Assembly (NCBI GenBank): GCA_026393335.1
Contig: JAPLAJ010000146.1
Coordinates: 1-12,533, forward strand
Reading direction: 5' to 3'
Origin: Rhodoluna sp.
Lineage (GTDB): Bacteria; Actinomycetota; Actinomycetes; Actinomycetales; Microbacteriaceae
DNA length: 12,533 bases
Positions 1 through 6,659 of the stretch are shown one piece after another; within the stretch, counting starts at the first letter, position 1, and each line of letters opens with the position of its first letter. The notes beneath the pieces are model-generated. The model was not told the origin of the DNA, ran no database searches, and saw only the letters and a list, made by a program, of their open reading frames with translations. Both the position numbers and the translations under genes were made by a program.

Positions 1-1
1 A

Positions 2-709
2 AAAGGTGTTCAGTTCAAGGGCCTTACGGACATCGGAGATCCTGTTGAACTAGCAACCAATTATTACGAAGCTGGCGCAGATGAAATTACTTTCTTAGAT
101 GTCTCGGCAAGCCTTGAAGGTCGCCAAGCGATGCTAGATGTGATCAAGAAAACAGCTGCAAGTATATTTATTCCACTGACGGTAGGTGGCGGCATTTCTA
201 AGCTCGAAGACGTTGCTAGCTATCTAGATGCTGGAGCTGACAAAGTAAGCATCGGGTCTGCTGCAGTTTCCAACCCAGGTCTAATAGATGAGATTTCTGG
301 AAAGTATGGCGACCAGATTGTCGTGGTATCCCTAGACATTATTGAGAGTCAAAGCAGTGCTTCGGGTTATCTTCTAACCACTCACGGTGGTACTAGACAA
401 ACAGAGACAGATGCAATCGCCTGGGTCAAAGCAAACCAAGACCGCGGTATTGGCGAGTTGCTTATCAATAGCGTGGATGCCGATGGAACCAAGGCAGGTT
501 TCAATACGAACCTTATTGAGGCTGTACGTGCAGCCAGCACATTGCCACTAATAGCCAGTGGCGGAGCTGGCACAGCTCAAGACTTCTTACCTGCTGTTCA
601 AGCAGGAGCTAACGCAGTTCTAGCAGCCTCAGTCTTTCACTCTGGAGTCCTTAGTATTGCTGAGGTTAAGACCGCCCTGCATAACCAGGGTGTGAAAGTT
701 AGACTGTAG
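2..709 (+). CDS. hisF: Imidazole glycerol phosphate synthase cyclase subunit HisF, 5' end outside window
   Basis: HisF is the cyclase half of the cytoplasmic HisF-HisH complex. It takes ammonia released from glutamine by HisH and converts PRFAR to imidazole glycerol phosphate and AICAR. The frame is open from base 2, giving 235 residues that begin KGVQFKGLTDIGDPVELA. Aligned by eye to the 253-residue Thermotoga HisF, about 18 N-terminal residues are missing, including the first catalytic Asp (D11). The second catalytic Asp (D130) is the D of VSLDII, at window residue 112, exactly where the alignment predicts. Phosphate-site motifs TVGGGI, SVDADGTKAGF and IASGGAG are present. The internal ATG at 131 is not the start. 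The stop is TAG, 3 bases before hisI. Identification is secure. Confidence 0.97.
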   Translation, partial: KGVQFKGLTDIGDPVELATNYYEAGADEITFLDVSASLEGRQAMLDVIKKTAASIFIPLTVGGGISKLEDVASYLDAGADKVSIGSAAVSNPGLIDEISGKYGDQIVVVSLDIIESQSSASGYLLTTHGGTRQTETDAIAWVKANQDRGIGELLINSVDADGTKAGFNTNLIEAVRAASTLPLIASGGAGTAQDFLPAVQAGANAVLAASVFHSGVLSIAEVKTALHNQGVKVRL

Positions 710-712
710 CCA

Positions 713-1042
713 ATGTTAAAACCCGATTTTGATAAGCACGAGATGATTCCAGCGATTGTTCAGAACGTCGACACTGGACGAGTTCTTATTCTCGCATACA
801 TGAACCGTGAGGCGTTTGAGAAAACTGTAGAGACGGGTTTCTGCCACTTCTGGTCAAGATCACGCAATGAACTTTGGAAGAAAGGCTCAACATCAGGAAA
901 TGTTTTGAGCGTTGTTTCGCTTGAGCTAGATTGCGATTCAGATTCAATCTTGGTTTCGGCTAAGCCTGAAGGTCCGAGTTGCCACACTGGTTCAGAGTCA
1001 TGCTTTGATTCACATCATGTTGAAGTTGGGACAAGTGCTTAG
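713..1042 (+). CDS. hisI: Phosphoribosyl-AMP cyclohydrolase HisI (monofunctional)
   Basis: HisI hydrolyses the adenine ring of phosphoribosyl-AMP, the third step of histidine synthesis. This 109-residue protein has the whole HisI core: AYMNREAF, HFWSRSRNELWKKGSTSGN, the metal-binding LDCDSDS segment (three Asp around a Cys) and SCHTGSESCF, which supplies the other two zinc-ligand cysteines. It is a stand-alone cyclohydrolase with no HisE pyrophosphohydrolase fused at the C terminus, as is usual in actinobacteria. The start ATG lies 3 bases after the hisF stop with no convincing Shine-Dalgarno sequence, which suggests translational coupling. The gene ends in TAG one base before the chosen trpE start. 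Confidence 0.97.
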   Translation: MLKPDFDKHEMIPAIVQNVDTGRVLILAYMNREAFEKTVETGFCHFWSRSRNELWKKGSTSGNVLSVVSLELDCDSDSILVSAKPEGPSCHTGSESCFDSHHVEVGTSA

Positions 1043-1043
1043 C

Positions 1044-2558
1044 ATGACTAACAAATACAACATTTCCAAGGCCGACTTCCTAAGCAAAGCAAAGCTTGGC
1101 GATGTTGTTCCAGTGTTCAGCACACTGTTCGGCGGTAACGATACACCGGTTGGAATGTATGAAAAGCTATCAGCTGGTCGATCAGGGACGTTTCTTCTTG
1201 AATCTGCTGAGCAAGGTGTTTGGTCAAGATATAGTTTCATAGGTGTTGCGAGTAGAACCAGTTTCATTGAAACCGATAGTGATTTTTTGGTAACCAATCC
1301 ACAACTTGCCTTACCTAGTTCAGATGAGCTTCCAAGCAAGCCACTGGAGGCTATACGCCTGGTTCAAGCATCATGGAACACACTTGCGATGCCCGATCTC
1401 CCACCGCTTACTTCTGGTTTGGTTGGACTATTTTCGTGGGATGTAATCCGTGACATCGAGAACCTACCTGATGCTCCTGAACAAGATTACGCCAGGCCTA
1501 AGATTCATCTAGAAATGGTTCAAGATGTCATCGTGCTGGATCACAAAACCAGCAGTGTTCTGGTTGTGTCAAACGTTTACTGTGACAGCAGCACCGATTA
1601 CGACCAAGCATATGAATTAGCAATTAGCCGTATACAAGCACTCGAAACTAAATTAGCCGAACCAACTGCGCAAGCTCTTTCTACAGCAACTGAAGGGACA
1701 TACTTACAGAGAACCCCTAGAACCTCTCATGAAGACTTTATCTCTGCTGTTGAAAAAGGTAAGGTCCATGTTGTTGCCGGTGATGTCTTCCAAGTTGTTT
1801 TATCTCAGCGCATCGATATGGAAGTCAAGGCAAGACCAATAGATGTCTATCGCGTATTGCGTGCTCTAAATCCATCGCCGTACATGTATCTGCTGAATTA
1901 CTCAGACGCTAGTGGCGAGTACGCCGTTGTTGGATCTTCTCCAGAAGCACTAGTAAAGGTATCTGGCCACAAAGTGGTCATGCACCCGATTGCAGGCTCT
2001 AGACCACGCGGTAAGAATCAAGGTCAGGATGAAGAGTTCGCTGATTCGCTGATTGCTGACCAAAAGGAGCGAGCAGAGCACCTCATGCTTGTTGACCTCG
2101 CTAGAAACGATTTGCTTAAGGTTTGTGACCCAGCGTCCGTAACTGTTACCCAGTTCATGAAGATTGAACGCTTCAGTCACATCATGCACTTAGTCTCCAC
2201 AGTTGAAGGAGACTTAGGTGCAGGTAAGACTCCAGTAGATGTGTTCAAAGCAACGTTCCCTGCTGGCACACTTTCAGGCGCTCCTAAGCCACGAGCTTTG
2301 GAAATTATCAACGATCTTGAATCTGCCAATCGAGGCATTTTTGGTGGGGTAGTTGGCTATCTCGATTTTGAAGGCAATGCAGACTTGGCGATTGCTATTA
2401 GAACAGCGTTTATCCGAGACGGAGTAGCCAGAGTTCAAGCTGGTGCAGGAATCGTCTTAGATTCTGTCCCTGAGTCTGAATACCAAGAAACACTGGCCAA
2501 GATGTCAGCTGTCTTGACCTCGATTGATCAGGCAAACGCACTATTTGGAAGCAAATAA
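1044..2558 (+). CDS. trpE: Anthranilate synthase component I TrpE
   Basis: TrpE converts chorismate to anthranilate using ammonia supplied by the glutamine amidotransferase TrpG, the first committed step to tryptophan. The protein is 504 residues from ATG 1044. The N-terminal regulatory domain has LLES (residues 51-54), the element that binds feedback tryptophan in characterised enzymes, so inhibition by tryptophan is expected. The chorismate-binding domain has GDVFQVVLSQ, NPSPYMYLL, PIAGSRPRG, DLARNDL, FSHIMHLVSTVEG, GTLSGAPKPRALEII, VQAGAGIVLDS and PESEYQET. The frame is open further upstream to ATG 1005 (517 residues), but that would overlap hisI by 38 bases and add MIHIMLKLGQVLS, which is just hisI coding sequence read in another frame; 1044 leaves a 1-base gap. 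There is no TrpG fusion, and trpG is not in the window. The 1-base junction leaves no room for a trp attenuator leader in front of this gene. Confidence 0.96.
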   Translation: MTNKYNISKADFLSKAKLGDVVPVFSTLFGGNDTPVGMYEKLSAGRSGTFLLESAEQGVWSRYSFIGVASRTSFIETDSDFLVTNPQLALPSSDELPSKPLEAIRLVQASWNTLAMPDLPPLTSGLVGLFSWDVIRDIENLPDAPEQDYARPKIHLEMVQDVIVLDHKTSSVLVVSNVYCDSSTDYDQAYELAISRIQALETKLAEPTAQALSTATEGTYLQRTPRTSHEDFISAVEKGKVHVVAGDVFQVVLSQRIDMEVKARPIDVYRVLRALNPSPYMYLLNYSDASGEYAVVGSSPEALVKVSGHKVVMHPIAGSRPRGKNQGQDEEFADSLIADQKERAEHLMLVDLARNDLLKVCDPASVTVTQFMKIERFSHIMHLVSTVEGDLGAGKTPVDVFKATFPAGTLSGAPKPRALEIINDLESANRGIFGGVVGYLDFEGNADLAIAIRTAFIRDGVARVQAGAGIVLDSVPESEYQETLAKMSAVLTSIDQANALFGSK

Positions 2559-2587
2559 GGCTTTTAGAACACCAAAGTTATAAGACT

Positions 2588-2596
2588 TGTTAAGAT
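2588..2596 (+). promoter_or_regulatory. Possible extended -10 element before the HGxx gene (tentative)
   Basis: The gap after trpE contains TGTTAAGAT, which reads as an extended -10 (TGn followed by TAAGAT, fitting the actinobacterial TAnnnT pattern). I see no good -35 at 16-18 bases. A start about 7 bases downstream would fall at the beginning of the Shine-Dalgarno sequence, leaving a very short leader. This could be a weak internal promoter or chance in an AT-rich spacer. Confidence 0.2.
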
Positions 2597-2601
2597 TGAC
2601 C

Positions 2602-2610
2602 AAGGAGAGG
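2602..2610 (+). promoter_or_regulatory. Strong Shine-Dalgarno sequence of the HGxx gene
   Basis: AAGGAGAGG lies 7 bases before ATG 2618. It is the best ribosome binding site between hisF and lgt; the neighbouring genes start within a few bases of the previous stop and have weak sites or none. It fixes the start of the small gene and suggests that its translation does not depend on trpE. Confidence 0.8.
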
Positions 2611-2617
2611 TAACAAA

Positions 2618-2842
2618 ATGAGCAGTCACGATAACGAACCAGGCCACGGTCACTCAATTGCAGCTTGGTCTGCAGTCATCACAGCAATAGTGGGTGTAAC
2701 CATTGGAACGCTTGGTGTCGTACTTGAAGATTCGACCCTAGTAGTAATTGGCTCAGTAATCACCGTAGTCTCCATTCCATTAGGTCCAGTCCTAGCCAAA
2801 CTTGGCTTTGGCGTTGACCGAGTAACTTCATCTAAGAAGTAA
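2618..2842 (+). CDS. Small two-helix membrane protein, HGxxPAAW/DUF6704-type, in the trp operon
   Basis: This 74-residue protein has unknown function. A short His-rich N terminus (HDNEPGHGHS) leads into IAAWSAV and two hydrophobic stretches, about residues 16-40 and 43-66, ending in a Lys tail. This makes an inner-membrane hairpin with no signal peptide or lipobox. The HGHSIAAW segment and the C-terminal AKLGFG match, from memory, the small actinobacterial family called HGxxPAAW (DUF6704 in Microbacteriaceae), which typically sits between trpE and trpC. The consensus Pro is Ile here; I recall similar variants in Microbacteriaceae. The gene has its own strong Shine-Dalgarno sequence and its TAA shares one base with the trpC ATG (TAATG), so it is coupled to trpC. 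The larger trp-associated membrane protein (TIGR02234 type) often found beside it is absent. A role tied to tryptophan is suggested only by position. Confidence 0.85.
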   Translation: MSSHDNEPGHGHSIAAWSAVITAIVGVTIGTLGVVLEDSTLVVIGSVITVVSIPLGPVLAKLGFGVDRVTSSKK

Positions 2843-3627
2843 TGCTGCAAGATCTCTACGCCGGTGCGGTATCTGATGCACAGGCACGGCTAGAACATAC
2901 CTCGATAGCCGATTTAGACAAACTCATAGCGGATGCCAAGCCTGTGCTAAATGCACTGTCCCACTTTGGCTCAGGTAGCAACATTGAGGTGATTGCTGAG
3001 ATCAAGAGAGCTAGTCCTTCCAAAGGTGATCTGGCCAACATTCCAGATGCTGCTGCTCTAGCGAAGGTTTATGAAACCAGTGGCGCTTCAGCAATCAGTG
3101 TCCTTACCGAAGAACGTAAGTTCAAGGGCTCTCTCGCAGATCTCGCAGCAGTTAGACAAGCAGTCTCAATCCCAATCCTTCGCAAAGACTTTGTTTCTCT
3201 AGAACAGCAAGTTTTAGAGGCTAGAGCTTACGGAGCAGACTTGGTTTTACTTATTGTGGCAGGCCTAGAGCAGAATGCTTTATGGCAGCTGGCAAGGTTT
3301 GTTGAAAGCTTCGGTATGACGCCATTTGTAGAGACTCACAACAGCGAAGAGGTTACTCGGGCCATCGATGTAGGAGCGAAGCTTATTGGCATCAACGCTC
3401 GTGATCTATCTACCTTCGAGACCGATAGAGAACTGTTTGCTACCCTTGCTGACCTATTGCCTGCTGATTGCATTGCCGTTGCTGAATCAGCTGTGCGCAA
3501 CCAGGCGGATGTAGTTGCCTACGCTAATGCAGGTGCCGACATGGTGCTTGTGGGTGAGGCACTAGTCACGGGAGATACTGAAGCTCTGCTAAAGCAATTC
3601 ACCTCGGTTCCTAAGATTAGACTTTAG
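2842..3627 (+). CDS. trpC: Indole-3-glycerol phosphate synthase TrpC
   Basis: TrpC closes the indole ring: CdRP is decarboxylated and dehydrated to indole-3-glycerol phosphate. The 261-residue protein is a single (beta/alpha)8 barrel of normal length. The active-site residues of the family are all visible: E53 and K55 in IAEIKRASPSKG, K115 in LRKDF, E164 in FVETH, N185 in GINARDL, and E215-S216 in AESAVR. The position after E-S is Ala, where many TrpC proteins have Gly (ESGV); from memory this also occurs in related actinobacteria. It is not fused to TrpF, and no trpF follows. The start ATG overlaps the previous stop by one base (TAATG), with only a weak AAGAAG upstream, so reinitiation is likely. 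The stop is TAG, 3 bases before trpB. Confidence 0.97.
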   Translation: MLQDLYAGAVSDAQARLEHTSIADLDKLIADAKPVLNALSHFGSGSNIEVIAEIKRASPSKGDLANIPDAAALAKVYETSGASAISVLTEERKFKGSLADLAAVRQAVSIPILRKDFVSLEQQVLEARAYGADLVLLIVAGLEQNALWQLARFVESFGMTPFVETHNSEEVTRAIDVGAKLIGINARDLSTFETDRELFATLADLLPADCIAVAESAVRNQADVVAYANAGADMVLVGEALVTGDTEALLKQFTSVPKIRL

Positions 3628-3630
3628 AAG

Positions 3631-4836
3631 ATGACTGAGAATACTTCGCTAAGAGACCAGGACGGACCGTACTTTGGTGAGTACGGTGGCCGTTTCGTAC
3701 CTGAATCGCTTATCGCTGCACTTGACCAACTTGAGGAAACTTACGCTCAGGCCAAAGCTGACCCAACATTCGCCCTTGAGCTTGATGAACTAAATAAGAC
3801 CTATGTTGGAAGGCCTTCTATCATCACTGAAGTTCCTAAGTTTGCAGCCCTCGCAGGTCATGTCAGAGTATTTCTAAAGCGTGAAGATCTAAATCACACT
3901 GGGTCGCACAAAATCAATAACGTTATTGGTCAAGCACTTCTTGCCAAGCGTATGGGTAAGAAAAGAATTATTGCTGAGACAGGTGCAGGTCAGCACGGTG
4001 TTGCAAGTGCGACAGCAGCTGCATTATTCGGTCTCGAGTGTGTTGTTTACATGGGAGAAGTTGACACTGTGCGACAAGCGCTGAATGTTGCTCGTATGAA
4101 GCTTCTAGGTGCTGAAGTTGTAGCTGTAACAACAGGTTCAAGAACACTTAAGGACGCCATCAACGAAGCGCTGCGCGACTGGGTGGCAAATGTTGATGAC
4201 ACTCACTATCTGCTTGGCACAGTAGCGGGACCTCACCCATTTCCAACCATTGTTAGAGACTTCCACTCTGTAATCGGTAAAGAAGCACGCCAGCAAATGC
4301 TTGATGACTATGGTTTCTTGCCAGATGTTGTAACGGCATGTGTTGGTGGTGGTTCGAACGCTATCGGCTTGTTCCACGCGTTCCTAGATGATCAAGAAGT
4401 TGCGCTATGGGGATTTGAAGCAGCAGGCGATGGCATGGAGACCATGAGACATGCGGCTACTTTGAGCAAGGGTCGAGTTGGAGTTCTGCACGGAGCTAAG
4501 AGCTACATGCTTCAAGACGAAGATGGCCAGACTATTGAAAGCCACTCGATCTCCGCTGGTTTAGATTATCCAGGAGTTGGTCCAGAGCATTCATGGCTTA
4601 AAGATCTAAACCGTGCTCAATATTTCGGAATTAGTGATGACGAGGCAATGCAAGCCCTTAAAGCTCTCTCTCAAACTGAAGGCATCATTCCGGCAATTGA
4701 AACTGCTCATGCTCTAGCCGGTGTAATCAAGTATGGAAGCACTTTGCCTGCAGGTTCATCAATTCTGTTGAACCTCAGTGGCCGTGGCGATAAAGACATG
4801 GAAACTGTTGGTAAGTACTTTGGATTCTTGGCCTAA
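3631..4836 (+). CDS. trpB: Tryptophan synthase beta chain TrpB
   Basis: TrpB is the PLP enzyme that condenses indole, channelled from TrpA, with serine to give tryptophan. The protein has 401 residues, the standard length for the TrpB1 type that pairs with TrpA. The PLP Schiff-base lysine is K94 in HTGSHKINN, and the catalytic Glu is E116 in ETGAGQHG, with the same 22-residue spacing as K87/E109 in Salmonella. The PLP phosphate loop GGGSNAIG spans 239-246, and the Ser near the pyridine nitrogen is S383 in NLSGRGDKD. SISAGLDYPGVGPEH is also intact. The gene lies 3 bases after trpC and 3 bases before trpA, with no strong ribosome binding site, consistent with coupling. Nothing suggests loss of function. 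Confidence 0.98.
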   Translation: MTENTSLRDQDGPYFGEYGGRFVPESLIAALDQLEETYAQAKADPTFALELDELNKTYVGRPSIITEVPKFAALAGHVRVFLKREDLNHTGSHKINNVIGQALLAKRMGKKRIIAETGAGQHGVASATAAALFGLECVVYMGEVDTVRQALNVARMKLLGAEVVAVTTGSRTLKDAINEALRDWVANVDDTHYLLGTVAGPHPFPTIVRDFHSVIGKEARQQMLDDYGFLPDVVTACVGGGSNAIGLFHAFLDDQEVALWGFEAAGDGMETMRHAATLSKGRVGVLHGAKSYMLQDEDGQTIESHSISAGLDYPGVGPEHSWLKDLNRAQYFGISDDEAMQALKALSQTEGIIPAIETAHALAGVIKYGSTLPAGSSILLNLSGRGDKDMETVGKYFGFLA

Positions 4837-4839
4837 GCG

Positions 4840-5619
4840 ATGAGCACGACAGAAACCTTACTTCACGACCTTTCTGATAAAGGTCAGCCTGCTCTGATTG
4901 GATATTTTCCCGCTGGCTATCCTACGGTTCAAGAATCAGTAGAAGCTTGTGTTGCCATGTGTGAATCTGGCATCGACATTCTTGAACTTGGTGTTCCTTA
5001 CAGCGATCCGGTTATGGATGGTTTAGTTATCCAAGTAGCAACCGAGAAAGCTCTAGCCAACGGATTCAAGCTCAGTATGTTTTTTGACTTGTTAAAACAA
5101 ATCACTTCTCGAGTTTCAACTCCGGTACTTGTGATGAGTTATTGGAACCCAATCTTGCAGTATGGCGTTGAAAGATTCGCTCGCGACCTAAAAGCTGCTG
5201 GCGGAGCAGGTTTGATCACACCAGATCTAATTCCTGATGAAGCAGCAGACTGGTTAGCCTACTCAGATGAACTAGGTCTTGACCGTGTATTTATGGCAAC
5301 ACCATCTTCTTCTCAGAAGCGACTAGATGAAGTTGCAAGGTTGAGCAGGGGATTTATTTACGCAGTTTCCACCATGGGTATTACTGGCGCTAGGGAAGAC
5401 TTAGATGCCAAAGCTCGAGGTGTTGTATCAGGGGTACGTAACACTAAAACTGAAGTTCCTGTTTGTGTTGGTATAGGTATCTCAACAGCTGATCAGGTCT
5501 CTGAAGTTAATTCCTATGCCGATGGTGCAATTGTTGGAAGTGTTTTTATCAAGGCTTACCGCGATGGCGGAATCGAAGAACTACGCAAAACCGTGAAACA
5601 ACTTAAGGGTGGTAATTAG
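4840..5619 (+). CDS. trpA: Tryptophan synthase alpha chain TrpA
   Basis: TrpA cleaves indole-3-glycerol phosphate to indole and glyceraldehyde 3-phosphate and passes indole through a tunnel to TrpB in the alpha2-beta2 complex. It is a 259-residue (beta/alpha)8 barrel. Both catalytic acids keep the Salmonella numbers: E49 in DILELGVPYSDP and D60 in VMDG. Loop 6 (STMGITGAR) and the phosphate-binding GIGIS and IVGS motifs are present. The residue after D60-G61 is Leu (DGLVIQ), where Salmonella and many other TrpA proteins have Pro; it adjoins the active-site Asp and loop 2. The start is 3 bases after the trpB stop and the TAG is 2 bases before lgt. Identification is secure. Confidence 0.98.
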   Translation: MSTTETLLHDLSDKGQPALIGYFPAGYPTVQESVEACVAMCESGIDILELGVPYSDPVMDGLVIQVATEKALANGFKLSMFFDLLKQITSRVSTPVLVMSYWNPILQYGVERFARDLKAAGGAGLITPDLIPDEAADWLAYSDELGLDRVFMATPSSSQKRLDEVARLSRGFIYAVSTMGITGAREDLDAKARGVVSGVRNTKTEVPVCVGIGISTADQVSEVNSYADGAIVGSVFIKAYRDGGIEELRKTVKQLKGGN

Positions 5620-5621
5620 CA

Positions 5622-6593
5622 ATGTCCGTATTTTTCTCGATTCCTTCGCCGACCGTATCCAACTTCACATTAGGGCCCGTTGTGATTCATTACTACGCTC
5701 TATTCATCCTTGCTGGAATTGTGGTGGCAACATTTCTAACTGCTGGTCGAATGAAAGCTCGCGGTATGGAAGCGGGCTTAGCAATTGACATCGCCATCTG
5801 GGCCGTGCCATTCGGAATTGTTGGTGGACGTCTGTTTCACGTCGCAACACATATTGGAGACTACTTTGGTCCTGGCCGAGACTGGACTTCAATGTTCAGA
5901 CTTTGGGAAGGTGGCCTAGCTATTTATGGTGCGATTATCTTTGGATCAATCGGAGCATACATTGCCTGCCAAGTTGACATCAAGCCACTCAGAATTGAAT
6001 CCGCTGGAATCAGGTTCCTCTCTTTCGCAGATGCACTAGTGCCAGGACTTCTCGCTGCACAGGCTCTTGGCCGTTGGGGAAACTACTTCAACAATGAATT
6101 GTTTGGATCTCCTACAGATTTGCCTTGGGGACTCGAGATACCTAAATTCAACCCAAGTTACCCACTAGGCCTTCCTGAAGGTCTAACCTTTCATCCCACT
6201 TTCCTCTATGAATCACTCTGGTCACTTCTAGGAATAGCTGTTCTACTGCTTCTAGAACAGAAATTCAACCTACGGTGGGGCCGCATGTTCGCTCTCTATC
6301 TAATGTGGTACTCATTCGGGCGTTTCTTCATCGAGGGCATCCGCTTAGACCCTAGCGACATCATTCTCGGCCTTAGAACTAACCAGATGTCGGCCTTGGT
6401 GGGCTTCTTGCTCGGTTTTGCGCTGCTAATGATTCAGCGTTATAGGCACACTGGTGTTGAAACTACTGGCTACCTGCCTGGCCGATCCAACAAGCAAGTA
6501 GCTGCTGTGGCTACTGAAAAGGACCCTGAAAGCCCTACTTCTGAGCCTGAGGCAACTGAAGTAGAATTGACCCAAACACCAGAGAAGGATTAG
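5622..6593 (+). CDS. lgt: Phosphatidylglycerol--prolipoprotein diacylglyceryl transferase Lgt
   Basis: Lgt transfers diacylglycerol from phosphatidylglycerol to the lipobox Cys of prolipoproteins in the cytoplasmic membrane. The protein has 323 residues and about seven hydrophobic stretches. Key family residues are R151 and N154 in GRWGNYFNNELFG, G162, and R234 and E238 in FGRFFIEG; these keep the spacing of E. coli R143, N146, G154, R239 and E243. HPTFLYES is also present. The E. coli H103 position (HGGL) is Glu here (WEGGL, E96), as I recall for other actinobacteria. Residues about 285-323 form a hydrophilic tail rich in Glu, Pro and Thr, probably disordered. The ATG is 2 bases after trpA, with AAGGGTGG upstream as a plausible ribosome binding site. 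Its job is unrelated to amino-acid synthesis, so the linkage is positional. Confidence 0.96.
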   Translation: MSVFFSIPSPTVSNFTLGPVVIHYYALFILAGIVVATFLTAGRMKARGMEAGLAIDIAIWAVPFGIVGGRLFHVATHIGDYFGPGRDWTSMFRLWEGGLAIYGAIIFGSIGAYIACQVDIKPLRIESAGIRFLSFADALVPGLLAAQALGRWGNYFNNELFGSPTDLPWGLEIPKFNPSYPLGLPEGLTFHPTFLYESLWSLLGIAVLLLLEQKFNLRWGRMFALYLMWYSFGRFFIEGIRLDPSDIILGLRTNQMSALVGFLLGFALLMIQRYRHTGVETTGYLPGRSNKQVAAVATEKDPESPTSEPEATEVELTQTPEKD

Positions 6594-6603
6594 TCTCCTT
6601 TTC
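6582..6603 (+). terminator. Weak hairpin at the lgt stop, possible terminator or attenuation point
   Basis: GAGAAGGA (6582-6589) can pair with TCCTTTTC (6596-6603) around a 6-base loop that contains the lgt stop, giving an 8-bp stem with one G-U pair. A run of five T lies further on, at 6610-6614, not directly after the stem. It is therefore not a canonical intrinsic terminator, and read-through into gltB is plausible. It could mark the end of the his-trp-lgt unit. Confidence 0.25.
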
Positions 6604-6649
6604 CACCCCTTTTTCGGGCCATTGTCGTCCCCATCACATCTACTTGAAT

Positions 6650-6653
6650 GGAG
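6650..6653 (+). promoter_or_regulatory. Shine-Dalgarno site deciding the gltB start
   Basis: GGAG ends 6 bases before ATG 6660, good spacing for a ribosome binding site. The earlier in-frame ATG at 6648 has no purine-rich site upstream (TCTACTTGA), and its own last base forms part of this GGAG. The site therefore favours 6660 as the gltB start. Confidence 0.5.
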
Positions 6654-6659
6654 TTCGAC

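Noticed and set aside
382..573. Reverse-strand open frame of 63 codons
   Set aside because: It lies fully inside hisF, whose + strand reading is strongly conserved; low-complexity shadow with no recognisable features.
1041..1046. A trp attenuator or leader peptide before trpE
   Set aside because: Only one base separates hisI from trpE, and the hisI 3' end shows no Trp-rich short frame, so there is no room for a leader.
1950..2189. Reverse-strand open frame of 79 codons inside trpE
   Set aside because: It is antisense to the most conserved chorismate-binding region, with no ribosome binding site or known motif.
2574..2588. Hairpin AAGT/ACTT in the trpE-HGxx gap as a terminator
   Set aside because: The stem is only about 4 AT-rich base pairs and no T run follows; it would not terminate transcription.
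3611..3627. Similar 3' ends of hisF and trpC (both end ...IRL or ...VRL then TAG)
   Set aside because: The match is about 14 bases and follows from similar short C termini; there is no extended repeat to suggest duplication or recombination.
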